Below the pieces are notes generated by a model that searched no databases, was not told the DNA's origin, and worked only from the letters and a program-made list of their open reading frames with translations. DNA of 64,000 nucleotides from Sporosarcina sp. HYO08 (GTDB lineage: Bacteria; Bacillota; Bacilli; Bacillales_A; Planococcaceae), in contig NZ_LPUT01000027.1 in the NCBI RefSeq assembly GCF_001563475.1, forward strand, positions 310,001 to 374,000. Reading direction: 5' to 3'. Position 1 is the stretch's first letter. The number at the start of each line of letters is the position of its first letter. Made by a program: the position numbers and the translations under genes. Positions 16,382 through 25,372 of this stretch are shown here, in pieces.

Positions 16382-18067
16382 ATGATTTGGAGAAAAATCA
16401 TACCGCTGATGTTGATGCTAATTTTACTATTGCCAATCCAGACATTGGCAGTCGATTTTACGATAAAAGAAGTAACGATAGATGCGTATCTTCAGACGAA
16501 TGGAGAGGTTGACGTCATCGAAAAACATACATACGTGTTTGATGGGAAGTTCAATGGCATTACGCGCGAAATCATTCCAAAAAAAGGCGCGAAAATTGAC
16601 CGGTTTACTGCATCGGAAAATGGCAAAGCCTTAGCCGTCGAATCAAAAAAAGGTCTCTATAAAATCCATCGAAAGGGAAAAGATGAAACTGTAACGATTG
16701 AGCTGCATTATCAAATTCAGAACGGGATGGAAAAATATGAGGATGGTGCGCAGTTTTACTGGCCATTTTTTGACAATCGCAATGAAGCCGATTACGGCAA
16801 TATGAAAATAACGATTCATCCGCCTCAAGCGGTGAACAAGGCATTGTTTATTGGTTACGATACGGCTTACGACAAAGGAGTGCTTACGTCGGACGGTTCC
16901 GTTATGTTTTTGATGGGGGAAGTGCCGGCAGGTAAAAATGGTGATATCCGAGTCGTTTATGAGCCAAAGTTGTTTCCGAAAATGGCAGAAAGCAATGGGA
17001 CAATCCGCAGTAAAGTGATAGAAGAATCCAACCGCTTAGCGGAAGAAGAAAGGCGTTATGCTGCTAACAAAGAACAAGTAGCAGTTGTTGGAGGGATTGG
17101 CATAACGGCTGTTGGTATTTTACTAGTTGCTTTGTTTAGTAGTGTATCAGTCGTAGGACGACGAAAAAGGCAAGCGATTCGGGATAAAATTCAGCGTACC
17201 GGTGTAATTATTCCGGAACAGAAAATGAGTATTCCTGCAACAATTTTCTTCACAAAGGCTGGGCAGTTAACACCGGAAACAACTGCCGCAGCTCTATTGG
17301 ATCTCATTCGAAAAGGGCATATAAAGCAATTGACCGAGCAGCAGTTCGAGTTGGTGAATCGCGATGTGACGCATTCTCATGAACAAGTGCTGATCGCCCT
17401 TTTATTCGATAGAATAGGGGACCGTACTTACTTTGATATTGCAGATTTAGAAACGTATACGAAAAAAGAGACAAATCATCATTCGTATAGTTTGGCATTG
17501 GCATCCTGGCGAAAAGCGATTGCGGAGGAAGTGAAGTCGCAGGATTTGTTTGAGAACCGTGCTAAATTCCGGTGGATGATTGCTTTTCTTGCTGTCGTAG
17601 TGGGTGTAGTAGCGATCCCATTTGCTTGGTATGAACTTTTTCTGTATATGGCGCTTGCGATTGTATTTGCACTAACGATGGGGGGATTTGCGGCGCTTTA
17701 TCACCCGAAAAATAAACGAGGTATTCAAATCGTAGAGGAGTGGAAACAGTTCCGGGCCATTTTTAAGGAATTAAATATGGAAGAATGGAATCGATTGCCG
17801 ATGGTTGATAAGCTCCGTGCGTATACATATGGAATTGGCATGAAAGATCAAAATCTCGGAACAGCTTTTAAGGAATTTGCTGATGCAGAAAACCGTATGC
17901 GGCGAGGAAATGTGGGGAGTCCGATTGTCTACAATCCTGTTGATATTTCTTCATCCTTCAACAACGCAAATACAAATGCTTCAATTGATGCGAGTGGTTC
18001 GTCAACAACTTCCTCAAGTAGCGGAGGCGGCACGGGTGGAGGAGGGGGCGGCTCAGGTGCTTTTTAA
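16382..18067 (+). CDS. DUF2207 membrane protein with glycine-rich C-terminus
   Basis: The 561-residue protein has a signal peptide or N-terminal TM (IIPLMLMLILLLPIQTLA), an extracellular DUF2207 domain (FTIKEVTIDAYLQTNGEVDVIEKHTYVFDG, with IVYEP-like strands to about residue 205), a TM near residue 235, a cytoplasmic domain, two further TM helices near 395-430, and a tail ending in GGGTGGGGGGSGAF. The architecture is typical of DUF2207/YbbJ-unrelated Firmicute proteins of unknown function. ATG at 16382 is preferred over GTG 16373 because AAAGGGGTGA precedes it at suitable distance. Confidence 0.87.
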   Translation: MIWRKIIPLMLMLILLLPIQTLAVDFTIKEVTIDAYLQTNGEVDVIEKHTYVFDGKFNGITREIIPKKGAKIDRFTASENGKALAVESKKGLYKIHRKGKDETVTIELHYQIQNGMEKYEDGAQFYWPFFDNRNEADYGNMKITIHPPQAVNKALFIGYDTAYDKGVLTSDGSVMFLMGEVPAGKNGDIRVVYEPKLFPKMAESNGTIRSKVIEESNRLAEEERRYAANKEQVAVVGGIGITAVGILLVALFSSVSVVGRRKRQAIRDKIQRTGVIIPEQKMSIPATIFFTKAGQLTPETTAAALLDLIRKGHIKQLTEQQFELVNRDVTHSHEQVLIALLFDRIGDRTYFDIADLETYTKKETNHHSYSLALASWRKAIAEEVKSQDLFENRAKFRWMIAFLAVVVGVVAIPFAWYELFLYMALAIVFALTMGGFAALYHPKNKRGIQIVEEWKQFRAIFKELNMEEWNRLPMVDKLRAYTYGIGMKDQNLGTAFKEFADAENRMRRGNVGSPIVYNPVDISSSFNNANTNASIDASGSSTTSSSSGGGTGGGGGGSGAF

Positions 18068-18109
18068 GAATAAGTGGTGGTCGAATCAGAATGAAGGGGG
18101 ATGTTACAT

Positions 18110-18367
18110 GTGGAACAAATTATGGGTCTTTTGTTGGGTACTTTAAATTTATTCTATCCACTGCTTTTAGGATCCGTCATTACATTTATATATGCCCTCA
18201 TAAGGCGTTCGTCGATCCCGATGCTAATTAGTGCAATCTTGCTTTTTCCAATTGCTTGGTTCATAGGTGCGCATCCGCCGTTTCCTTGGGCAATCTTTCT
18301 TCCGCTCATTCAAGTTCTACTAGCGATTGTTTTTTATTTGTTAAATAAAAGGAAAGTAGAAACGTAA
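18110..18367 (+). CDS. Small membrane protein, three TM segments
   Basis: About 85 residues with three hydrophobic stretches and a basic tail (LNKRKVET). GTG at 18110 has GAAGGGGGA at good spacing; ATG at 18101 would overlap that site. It follows the DUF2207 gene by about 40 bp and ends at a terminator, so the two are probably one unit. Family not recognised. Confidence 0.72.
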   Translation: MEQIMGLLLGTLNLFYPLLLGSVITFIYALIRRSSIPMLISAILLFPIAWFIGAHPPFPWAIFLPLIQVLLAIVFYLLNKRKVET

Positions 18368-18370
18368 CAT

Positions 18371-18406
18371 AAAAACGCTTGGAAAATTGTACCCCAAGCG
18401 TTTTTT
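18371..18406. terminator. Bidirectional terminator
   Basis: AAAAACGCTTGG and CCAAGCGTTTTTT form a perfect stem. It serves the small membrane protein gene on the plus strand and the thi operon on the minus strand. Confidence 0.9.
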
Positions 18407-18408
18407 AT

Positions 18409-19428
18409 TCACCCCAATAACCCAGCTGCAATTTTCTTCGCTGTAACAACTTCTTTTGTCCCGTGGATGAGCATGCGGCCATCTCGAAACAGAACGACGC
18501 GATGCCCTTTGTATTCACAAGCAACTAGATGCTCGTTCTTTACTAAATTCGTTGTTGTACCATGAATGGATTCCGCAAATGCTAACGGATCGAAAGTTCT
18601 TCCTTCCGGCCAGGATAGTTGTACGGTTTCACGTCCGCAAAGCACAGCTGTCCGCATCGATTCACGGGCAGATAAAAATGGATAGACTGCATTTTCTGAA
18701 CAGCTCGGGCAACCTGCTTTTTTCATACTTGCAACATTCATCGAAGCACGGTCGCCTGTCCACAAATCTGCGGACTCAAGCTTCGGTTCGAAATCGGCAC
18801 CCGTTAAATATTTCAACACATCCGCAGCTTGCCGCGCAGCGGTCGTTACAACAATCGGGCTAATGACGCCGACCGTATCGCATGTCATCGTTTGGGAAGG
18901 CAACGCTTCCAACAAGCAATGGAGACACGGTTGATCGTCTTGAATACCGATTGGGAAAGTAAGGCCATAACTGCCAACGCAGGCACCCATGAAGAAGGGG
19001 ATACCGAGCTTCAATGCAGCGTCGTTTGCAATGAGTCTTGTTTCAATGTTGTCTGTCGCATCCAAAACGATGTCATGTCCATCGATTAGCTCCATAATAT
19101 TCTGTGGTGTCACATCGGTCACGATGCCTGTTATGTCGACATCACTATTAATCGCTTTGAGTCGTCGCTCCGCAGCCGCCGCTTTTGGCAATTGATCAAC
19201 CACGTCTTGTTCTGTGTAGAGCTGTTGGCGATGAAGGTTCGTCCATTCGATAATGTCCCGGTCCACGATTGTAATTTGCCCAACACCCGCCCGGACAAGC
19301 ATTTCTGCACCAGATGAACCGAGAGCTCCTGCGCCGAGAATAAAAACTTTTGCCTCGCGGATTCGTTTTTGTCCTTCCTCACCAATAGGCGCAAAAAGTT
19401 CTTGGCGCGAGTATTTACTGCTGCTCAA
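18409..19428 (-). CDS. thiF: ThiF/MoeB-family sulfur-carrier adenylyltransferase
   Basis: ThiF activates the C-terminal glycine of ThiS by adenylation so that sulfur can be added for thiazole synthesis. The 339-residue protein has the nucleotide-binding stretch [23 protein letters not shown] near residue 30, [15 protein letters not shown], the substrate-contacting DATDNIETR, and two zinc-binding pairs CLHC and CPSC. The C-terminal 80 residues form an extra domain found in Bacillus ThiF. It overlaps thiG by 4 bp, last gene of the operon. ThiF and MoeB cannot be told apart by sequence alone; the operon decides. Confidence 0.93.
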   Translation of the reverse strand: MSSSKYSRQELFAPIGEEGQKRIREAKVFILGAGALGSSGAEMLVRAGVGQITIVDRDIIEWTNLHRQQLYTEQDVVDQLPKAAAAERRLKAINSDVDITGIVTDVTPQNIMELIDGHDIVLDATDNIETRLIANDAALKLGIPFFMGACVGSYGLTFPIGIQDDQPCLHCLLEALPSQTMTCDTVGVISPIVVTTAARQAADVLKYLTGADFEPKLESADLWTGDRASMNVASMKKAGCPSCSENAVYPFLSARESMRTAVLCGRETVQLSWPEGRTFDPLAFAESIHGTTTNLVKNEHLVACEYKGHRVVLFRDGRMLIHGTKEVVTAKKIAAGLLG

Positions 19429-20192
19429 TTTGGAACCAATCCTTCTAACGGGCTGCTTGCCACCGCATAATCGCGCTCCGGCATGCGGCCCGCTTCGTAG
19501 CCAAGTCTTCCTGCTTCAATCGCTAATTTCATCGCTTGCGCCATCTTAATTGGATCATCTGCTTCAGATACCGCCGTGTTCAACAACACCGCGTCTGCGC
19601 CAAGCTCCATCGCATATGCCGCGTCTTTTGGAGAGCCGATGCCCGCATCGATGATGACTGGCACTTCGGATTGTTCAATGATAAAGGACAAGTTCAGCGG
19701 ATTTAAAATGCCGCGGCCTGATCCAATGGGTGCTGCACCCGGCATGATCGCATGGACGCCCATTTCACATAGCCTACGCGCGAGTACAACGTCATCGGAT
19801 GTGTACGGTAGAACGATAAACCCTTCGTCCAGCAACATTTCTGTCGCACGAAGTGTTTCCACTGGGTCAGGAAGTAAAGATCGGTCACAACCGATAATTT
19901 CGACTTTCACCATGTCACAAAGGCCAGACGCTTTCGCAAGCTGTGCAATGCGCACCGCTTCCTCCGCTGTTTTTGCACCCGCCGTATTTGGCAAGAGCGT
20001 ATATTTCGAAAGGTCAAGCTGCTCCAAGAAATTCGGCTGCGTTGGTTCGAAAATATTCATCCGTCTCACTGCAAATGTTAAGATTTCCGATTCCGAAACG
20101 CGTACTGCTTCTTTTTGAATTTCAAATGATGGATACTTTCCTGTTCCTAAAAGTAAACGAGAGTTGAATGTTTTATTACCAATCTTAAGCAT
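19425..20192 (-). CDS. thiG: Thiazole synthase ThiG
   Basis: ThiG condenses 1-deoxy-D-xylulose 5-phosphate, dehydroglycine and ThiS-thiocarboxylate to thiazole phosphate. The 255-residue TIM barrel has the N-terminal [15 protein letters not shown], the catalytic lysine in [17 protein letters not shown], and the phosphate-binding [25 protein letters not shown]. Two bases separate it from thiS and it overlaps thiF by 4 bp. Confidence 0.96.
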   Translation of the reverse strand: MLKIGNKTFNSRLLLGTGKYPSFEIQKEAVRVSESEILTFAVRRMNIFEPTQPNFLEQLDLSKYTLLPNTAGAKTAEEAVRIAQLAKASGLCDMVKVEIIGCDRSLLPDPVETLRATEMLLDEGFIVLPYTSDDVVLARRLCEMGVHAIMPGAAPIGSGRGILNPLNLSFIIEQSEVPVIIDAGIGSPKDAAYAMELGADAVLLNTAVSEADDPIKMAQAMKLAIEAGRLGYEAGRMPERDYAVASSPLEGLVPN

Positions 20193-20194
20193 AT

Positions 20195-20401
20195 TTATCC
20201 TCCTCCTACAAAGTGAATGATTTCAATTTGGTCACGGTCCTTGATTGGCTGATCGAATGCATCTTTAGAAAGGATATTTCTATTCTTTTCTACGATGACG
20301 ATTCGATCTGCAAGTTCAAGATGACCAAGCAACTCTTGTACATTCCCTACTTCGACAGGCACATCATACTGATTGCCGTTCAACTCGATAACGCGTTCCA
20401 T
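20195..20401 (-). CDS. thiS: Sulfur carrier protein ThiS
   Basis: The 68-residue ubiquitin-like protein ends in the required Gly-Gly (HFVGGG), the site of adenylation and thiocarboxylation. It starts at ATG 20401 ([14 protein letters not shown]) with AAAAGGGGGATTTTT upstream. The start lies inside the 3' end of thiO (38-bp overlap), so the two are coupled. Confidence 0.94.
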   Translation of the reverse strand: MERVIELNGNQYDVPVEVGNVQELLGHLELADRIVIVEKNRNILSKDAFDQPIKDRDQIEIIHFVGGG

Positions 20402-21452
20402 GAAAAATCCCCCTTTTTGGATCAAATGTTTCCAACCGTTCTGTATCGACTTCAATTCCAATCATCAAATCACGAATGAGACAAGCTGTTGCAGGCGCCA
20501 ATAAAATGCCGTTGCGGAAGTGTCCAGCCGCAACATACATATTTTCTTTTCCTGGCACCCGCCCGATATAAGGTAAGTCATCAACCGTTTTTGGACGGAG
20601 CCCGGCCCAGCGTTTCAAAACTGGAAAACCGGAAAGACCGGAAATGAATCGTTCTGCAATATCATTCAAGGCGAAATGACCAGCAATCGTCGTGTCTAAG
20701 TCCATCACGCCGGGTTCCATCGTTGCGCCAACGACAAGCGTTCCGTCCGTTCGGGGTACGATGTAACATCCTTGGTGAAAAAGCGTATACGGCAAACGCA
20801 TCCCCATTCCATCGAGCTGCATGCATTGGCCTTTCACTGCTGTCATTTGTAGTCCTGGAATTAGCATCCCGCTTGTCACGCCGCCCGCAATGACAACATG
20901 TTTAGCATTCCAGTCTAAAACCCGATAACCTCCACGAATGGTTTCAATTTCGTCGACTTGGCTATTCCGTAAAATGGTTGCGCCCAGTTGTTCTGCTGAT
21001 TGACAAAATGCTCGTGTAGTTTTCTCGGGATGGACGTGCACATCCTCTTGGAATAAATAACCCCCAAATGCAGGAGGGGAGACGCTTGGCATGCGTTCCT
21101 GAATTTGTTCAGGTGAAAGATAAGCGGCATCATGCCAACGGGAAAGTGCTTTTCTTTCCTCATTCGACTGAGCGAATTGGACAATGCCGCCCGTTGTATA
21201 GGCAATGTCAATGCCCGATTCCCGCCAGAACTCCTCGTATAGCACCTGGCTTTCGCGTGCGAATGAGTAAAATTGGTCATTTAAATACTCGGAATGCGCC
21301 CCTAGCATGCCGCCAGCGGCACAAGTAGTACCTTGTGCGATTTGGGAACTTTCAACGAGTACGACAGAAAGGCCCGCTTTCGCGGCATAATAGGCGATAC
21401 TACACCCGATTATGCCTCCGCCAATGATGACAACGTCAACGTTTTGTGGCAT
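20364..21452 (-). CDS. thiO: Glycine oxidase ThiO
   Basis: ThiO is an FAD enzyme that oxidises glycine to dehydroglycine for ThiG. The 362-residue DAO-family protein has the dinucleotide motif DVVIIGGGIIGCSIAYYAAKAGLSVVLVE at the N-terminus, TTCAAGGMLGAHSE for FAD contact, and the C-terminal GLRPKTVDDLPYIGRVPGKENMYVAAGHFRNGILLAP. I chose ATG 21452 (MPQNVDV) because AAGGAGGGCTCCT precedes it; this removes 25 residues that would lie ahead of the FAD motif. It overlaps tenI by 17 bp. Confidence 0.95.
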   Translation of the reverse strand: MPQNVDVVIIGGGIIGCSIAYYAAKAGLSVVLVESSQIAQGTTCAAGGMLGAHSEYLNDQFYSFARESQVLYEEFWRESGIDIAYTTGGIVQFAQSNEERKALSRWHDAAYLSPEQIQERMPSVSPPAFGGYLFQEDVHVHPEKTTRAFCQSAEQLGATILRNSQVDEIETIRGGYRVLDWNAKHVVIAGGVTSGMLIPGLQMTAVKGQCMQLDGMGMRLPYTLFHQGCYIVPRTDGTLVVGATMEPGVMDLDTTIAGHFALNDIAERFISGLSGFPVLKRWAGLRPKTVDDLPYIGRVPGKENMYVAAGHFRNGILLAPATACLIRDLMIGIEVDTERLETFDPKRGIFHGTRYRVERQSV

Positions 21453-22041
21453 AGGAGCCCTCCTTGTATGAGGATGCAACCTCGTCCGGTTCATCACTTC
21501 TAAAAATGGTAGACATGACGGCGACACCTGCTACGCCAATTTGCTGTAAAGATGAAAGGTGTTTCGGTTTGATTCCGCCAATCGCATAAACGGGAATTGG
21601 CAGCGAGCCAGCGATTCGGCGAAGTTCTTCCGTTCCTCGCGGCGGCAATCCTTCTTTTGAACCTGTTGCAAAAAGATGCCCGTAAAGCACCCAATCTGCT
21701 CCGTCGTTATAGGCAGCTTCCGCTTCCTCAAGGGAGTGGACAGATCTGCCAAACGACAAACTTGGAAACTGTTTTTTGGCGAGCCTGAGCGGCAAACCAT
21801 GACCGGGCAGCTGCACTTTTTGGATGCCTGCAATGGTTGCGACGTCCGGACGTCTATGGACAATAATCTTTGATGCATCAAAGCCCGAACGTTTTACCGT
21901 TTGGATCAATTCAATCACTTCAGCATCTGTTTTTGACTTTTCTCGTAAGATGACGGCATCGATTGATGGTTCGATCGCGCAAAGTGTGTCAACAAGTTGT
22001 GCAGTTTCCATCTTGTCGTCCGTCACAGCGATTAAATTCAT
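21436..22041 (-). CDS. tenI: Thiazole tautomerase TenI
   Basis: TenI aromatises the ThiG product to the thiazole carboxylate phosphate used by ThiE. The 201-residue ThiE-like TIM barrel starts MNLIAVTDDK after AAGGGGGAATGTC; it has VILREKSKTDAEVIEL, VHRRPDVATIAGI, VQLPGHGLP and the phosphate-binding YAIGGIKPKHL. The ThiE pyrophosphate-binding residues are less well kept and the position ahead of thiO matches B. subtilis tenI, so TenI is preferred over ThiE. It is the first gene after the TPP riboswitch. Confidence 0.9.
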   Translation of the reverse strand: MNLIAVTDDKMETAQLVDTLCAIEPSIDAVILREKSKTDAEVIELIQTVKRSGFDASKIIVHRRPDVATIAGIQKVQLPGHGLPLRLAKKQFPSLSFGRSVHSLEEAEAAYNDGADWVLYGHLFATGSKEGLPPRGTEELRRIAGSLPIPVYAIGGIKPKHLSSLQQIGVAGVAVMSTIFRSDEPDEVASSYKEGSYATKR

Positions 22042-22062
22042 GACATTCCCCCTTATGCAACG

Positions 22063-22095
22063 AAAAAGACCACTTTCCGCGTTTGGAAAGTGGTC
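22063..22095 (-). terminator. Riboswitch expression-platform terminator
   Basis: On the minus strand GACCACTTTCC pairs with GGAAAGTGGTC (11 bp, 6-base loop) followed by TTTTT, 22 bases before the tenI start. The 5' arm CCACTTTCC can alternatively pair with GGAAGTGG at the 3' end of the TPP aptamer, so the hairpin should form when TPP is bound. Confidence 0.88.
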
Positions 22096-22125
22096 TGTCA
22101 TGAGTTTATTCCTTAAAATATGAAA

Positions 22126-22222
22126 GACACGCCACTTCCCTCCGCAGGTTCAAACCTGTTCAGGTAATAAGGGTATCGGAGTCGCACTCCTCTCTCAGTC
22201 CTTTAAAAGGATTCCCCTAATG
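22126..22222 (-). promoter_or_regulatory. TPP riboswitch aptamer (THI element)
   Basis: On the minus strand the conserved blocks appear in order: TAGGGG, the CTGAGAG box (GGACTGAGAGAGGAG), GATACCC, ACCTGAACAGG, and the closing GCGGAGGGAAGTGG. Together with the terminator downstream this forms a transcription-attenuating TPP riboswitch for the tenI-thiO-thiS-thiG-thiF operon. Confidence 0.95.
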
Positions 22223-22335
22223 GTCAGTTCTATGAAGTTATCATTTCATGGACTAGTGTAGCATATGGACGTGATAAATGGAAGTACTTGTCGGAATAAT
22301 TAAAATTGAGTGTGAAAAACCGTCATTGGGAAAGC

Positions 22336-23034
22336 TCAAACTAATAAAAGTTCATCTAAGTCCAAAACCTCGATCTCGCGTTTCCCGCGTTGCCGAATCC
22401 AGCCAGCTTCTTCAAAGTCCGTAAGCTTCCGGCTGACCGTTTCGGGCGTCGTACCAAGATGCGAGGCGATGTCTTTTCGACTCATTGGTAATTGAATGAT
22501 GTTGCTTTTTTGCTCTTCCACCAGATCTGCGATATACATCGCAACCCTTGCGTCTGTCGTTTCCATGGCAATGCGGGCTGCTTGTGTTTCGGTCTTCGCT
22601 AGTCGTGCAGAGAATTCCGAGAGTACTTTTAACGAAATCGCTGGGTATTTGAGTAAAAATGCTTGGAAGTTTTCTCGCCCCATGACGCATAATTCTACAG
22701 GCCCTAACGCTTCTGCATAAGCATTATGAACCGATTCACTAAACAGCGATAGTTCACCGGTGAAATCGCCAGGTTTTAGTATTCGCACGAGCTGTTCTTT
22801 GCCATTGTCAGATAATCGATAAATTTTCACCCGTCCTTTATGGACGATATAAAGACCTTCTGATCGATCACCTGCGTGGTAAATCGTTTGACCCCGCAAG
22901 TGTGTAACAGATGTCGTTTCCTTTACGATTTCGTTCATTTCCGAAGGTGTTAAATGATTAAAAATCGGTACAATGGAGATGCATAACTTCTGCATCTCCA
23001 AGCCGTGATCCGAATGGTGATTACATCCTGTCAT
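22336..23034 (-). CDS. Crp/Fnr-family transcriptional regulator (FLP/FNR type)
   Basis: The 232-residue regulator has an N-terminal Cys/His-rich stretch (TGCNHHSDHGLEMQKLC), a cyclic-nucleotide-binding-like fold (GQTIYHAGDRSEGLYIVHKG, PGDFTGELSLF) and a C-terminal helix-turn-helix with MSRKDIASHLGTTPETVSRKL. The recognition helix reads E-T-V-S-R, the same E-x-x-S-R pattern by which E. coli FNR reads TTGAT-N4-ATCAA. ATG 23034 is preferred to GTG 23046 since GAGGTG lies between them. It is 14 bp after the P-type ATPase gene and most likely co-transcribed with it. The N-terminal cysteines could sense redox or metal; no four-Cys Fe-S pattern as in FNR is clear. Confidence 0.9.
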   Translation of the reverse strand: MTGCNHHSDHGLEMQKLCISIVPIFNHLTPSEMNEIVKETTSVTHLRGQTIYHAGDRSEGLYIVHKGRVKIYRLSDNGKEQLVRILKPGDFTGELSLFSESVHNAYAEALGPVELCVMGRENFQAFLLKYPAISLKVLSEFSARLAKTETQAARIAMETTDARVAMYIADLVEEQKSNIIQLPMSRKDIASHLGTTPETVSRKLTDFEEAGWIRQRGKREIEVLDLDELLLV

Positions 23035-23047
23035 TGATTGATTCACC

Positions 23048-24934
23048 TCACTCTATTAATGGTTCTGGAACATGTCGACTTACTCGTTTCTTTTTTCCAT
23101 TATACCGAATTAATCGGACGGCGTTTACAATAACGGCTAGTACGCTTAATTCATGAATAAGCATGCCGGACGCGAGGAATACTTTTCCGAGTAAGACGCC
23201 TGCAAGAAGTAAGACAACTGTTCCAACTGCGATGAAAGTGTTTTGTTTCATGTTGCGAACGGTTGCTTTCGAGAGGGAATAGGCATGTGCGAATTGATCC
23301 AATCGATCAGCCATGAGGACAATATCAGCGGTTTCCATTGAAATGTCCGTTCCGCCTTCACCCATCGCAAGACCAATATCAGCTGTTGCGATTGCTGGTG
23401 CATCATTAATGCCATCGCCCGCCATTGCAACATGGCGACCTTTGTTTTTCAGTTTTTGTACCATTGCTACTTTGTCTTCTGGAAGCAGCTCCGCATGCAC
23501 TTCGTCGAGTCCTAATTGGGCTCCGACAAGTTCTGCCGTATGGCGGTTATCACCTGTCAGCATAATGATTTGTTTGATGCCATTTGTGCGCAGTTGCTGA
23601 AGTGCTTCTTCTGCTTCAGGACGGATTTTGTCAGCGATTGAAAAGATACCCGCGATCACACCGTCAATGCTTGCGAAGATCGCTGTGTTGCCGGTTTTTT
23701 CACGTTGTACCGCATAGTCTTCTGCAACATCATCAATAATGATTCCTTCAGAAGCCATTAATTTACGGTTACCGATGACAAGTTGTTTGCCTTCAATGCG
23801 AGCACGGATCCCGTTTCCTTTTATTACCTCGGCGTCTTCAGGCTCATTCATGAGCTCGATGTTGCGGTTTTTCGCTTCTTTGACAATCGTTTGGCCAAGA
23901 TGGTGTTCAGAAATCATTTCAGCTTCTGCAACGATGCGAAGCAAGTCTTCTTCATTTCCCGTGAACGCGTGGATATCCGTTACTTCTGGGCGTCCGCGTG
24001 TTAACGTGCCTGTTTTATCAAAAACAACCGTGTCGATTTTTGCAAGTTTTTCCATAATGTCGCCGCCCTTAATAAGGACGCCATTTCTTGCGCCATTTCC
24101 GATACCGGCAACGATGGAGACGGGTGCCGAAATGACAAGTGCGCCGGGACATGCGATGACGAGGAATGTGAGTGTCATTTCGATATTGCGTGTAAAGATA
24201 TAGACAAGTATGGATAAGATAACGATGGAAGGGGTGTAAATATTCGCGAATCGATCTAAAAACTTCTGTGTTTTCGATTGTGATTCTTGCGCTTCTTCAA
24301 CGAGTTCGATAATGCGTGCGAATGTCGTATCGTCGCCGACACGTTCCGCAATGATTTCGATAAATCCGTTATCCACGATCGTTCCGCTAAATACACGGTC
24401 GTCAATTGTTTTGGAAGCGGGAACGGATTCGCCGGTAATGGCAGCTTCATTCAACGTGGCAGTACCTGTGATAATTGAGCCATCTACTGCAACTTTCTCA
24501 CCGGAACGGATGATGACACGGTCACCGACTTCTACATCGTCGACGGAAACGGTCATCGTTGTGCCGTCACGGACGACAGTCGCTTCTAACGGTGCCAGAT
24601 CCACTAATGCTTTTAAGGAAGAACGGGTTTTTTCCAATGTACGTGCTTCCAGATACGCACCGAATAAAAATAGAAAAGTAACAGCGGCAGATTCGACATA
24701 TTCCCCGATGAACAATGCACCCACAACGGCGATCGTGACAAGAAGCTCGATGCTGAATGCTTTCATTCGCAGTGCTTTGAATGCTTTGATAGTGATCGGA
24801 ATGCCAGCAATAATTGTTGCTAGGATTAGCAATAGCTGTCTCCATTCATGGAGGCCGATGATGTGAAGCCCGATAGCTACGGCAAGCAAAATGCCAGTGA
24901 CAGCTGTAATTTGAGATGTTCTTTTGGCATTCAT
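23048..24934 (-). CDS. P1B-type heavy-metal ATPase with CPG motif, no HMA domain
   Basis: This is a metal efflux pump of 628 residues. It has the actuator TGES (AAITGESVPASK), the phosphorylation motif DKTGTLTRG, the nucleotide-binding HLGQTIV (HP-like) and the hinge MLTGDNRHTAEL plus MAGDGINDAPA. The metal motif in the key TM helix reads A-C-P-G-A-L, whereas Zn/Cd/Cu pumps normally have CPC; the second cysteine is replaced by glycine. There is no N-terminal HMA domain: the protein begins directly with TM helices. A separate HMA protein is encoded 158 bp upstream. Metal specificity (Zn, Cd, Co or Cu) cannot be assigned. Confidence 0.93.
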   Translation of the reverse strand: MNAKRTSQITAVTGILLAVAIGLHIIGLHEWRQLLLILATIIAGIPITIKAFKALRMKAFSIELLVTIAVVGALFIGEYVESAAVTFLFLFGAYLEARTLEKTRSSLKALVDLAPLEATVVRDGTTMTVSVDDVEVGDRVIIRSGEKVAVDGSIITGTATLNEAAITGESVPASKTIDDRVFSGTIVDNGFIEIIAERVGDDTTFARIIELVEEAQESQSKTQKFLDRFANIYTPSIVILSILVYIFTRNIEMTLTFLVIACPGALVISAPVSIVAGIGNGARNGVLIKGGDIMEKLAKIDTVVFDKTGTLTRGRPEVTDIHAFTGNEEDLLRIVAEAEMISEHHLGQTIVKEAKNRNIELMNEPEDAEVIKGNGIRARIEGKQLVIGNRKLMASEGIIIDDVAEDYAVQREKTGNTAIFASIDGVIAGIFSIADKIRPEAEEALQQLRTNGIKQIIMLTGDNRHTAELVGAQLGLDEVHAELLPEDKVAMVQKLKNKGRHVAMAGDGINDAPAIATADIGLAMGEGGTDISMETADIVLMADRLDQFAHAYSLSKATVRNMKQNTFIAVGTVVLLLAGVLLGKVFLASGMLIHELSVLAVIVNAVRLIRYNGKKKRVSRHVPEPLIE

Positions 24935-25010
24935 ACCAATCTCTCCTTTAGTTTTTAAATTTTGTACCTTCTATCTATCTCTAGCTTAAAGTGTTTCGGT
25001 AAAAGAAACC

Positions 25011-25024
25011 TTGATGTCCATCAA
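25011..25024 (-). promoter_or_regulatory. FNR-type box upstream of the metal ATPase
   Basis: TTGATGTCCATCAA is a perfect TTGAT-N4-ATCAA dyad, identical to the FNR consensus half-sites. It lies 77 bp before the ATPase start. A weak -10 (TAAGCT, 24988-24983) would put the dyad near -41.5. Confidence 0.8.
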
Positions 25025-25053
25025 GTCGTTGGGGAAAATTCCCTTCATTCCAA

Positions 25054-25085
25054 TAAAAAAGGAAACGGAGGTTCAGCCCGTTTCC
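25054..25085 (-). terminator. Intrinsic terminator after the HMA gene
   Basis: On the minus strand GGAAACGG and CCGTTTCC form a perfect 8-bp stem followed by TTTTTT. It separates the HMA gene from the ATPase gene, so the latter needs its own promoter. Confidence 0.85.
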
Positions 25086-25091
25086 TTCAGC

Positions 25092-25313
25092 TTATGAAAC
25101 TTTTTGCGATAATACAGGATAACCTAGTTTAACGATCGTATTTTGAAGTTCATCCGCCTGAATGGTTTCTGCATCGAACATAACACGCGCTTTGCTTGAG
25201 TTGAATAGCACTTTCGCTTCTTGGACCCCGTTCAATTTTGATAAAGTACTTTCAATTTTCTTAATGCAAGATGGACAGCTAAGCGGTTCAAGTGTAAAGA
25301 CAGCTTTTTTCAT
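25092..25313 (-). CDS. Stand-alone HMA metallochaperone domain protein
   Basis: The 73-residue protein is one ferredoxin-like heavy-metal-associated domain with the metal-binding C-P-S-C at residues 13-16 (EPLSCPSCIKKIES) and the typical GVQEAKVLFNSSKARVMFD. Such proteins deliver Cu+ or Zn2+ to P1B ATPases. Here the neighbouring pump has no HMA domain of its own, so this protein probably replaces it. The ATG follows a purine-rich AAAGGGAGGAAAAC. An FNR-like dyad lies 60 bp upstream. Confidence 0.9.
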   Translation of the reverse strand: MKKAVFTLEPLSCPSCIKKIESTLSKLNGVQEAKVLFNSSKARVMFDAETIQADELQNTIVKLGYPVLSQKVS

Positions 25314-25372
25314 TTTGTTTTCCTCCCTTTGTTCTTCTGACTTAAGAATAAGATATTTTTTATGAATAGACC

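Noticed and set aside
24312-24866. 184-codon plus-strand ORF antisense to the P-type ATPase
   Set aside because: Shadow of a well-conserved gene; no ribosome binding site or family features.
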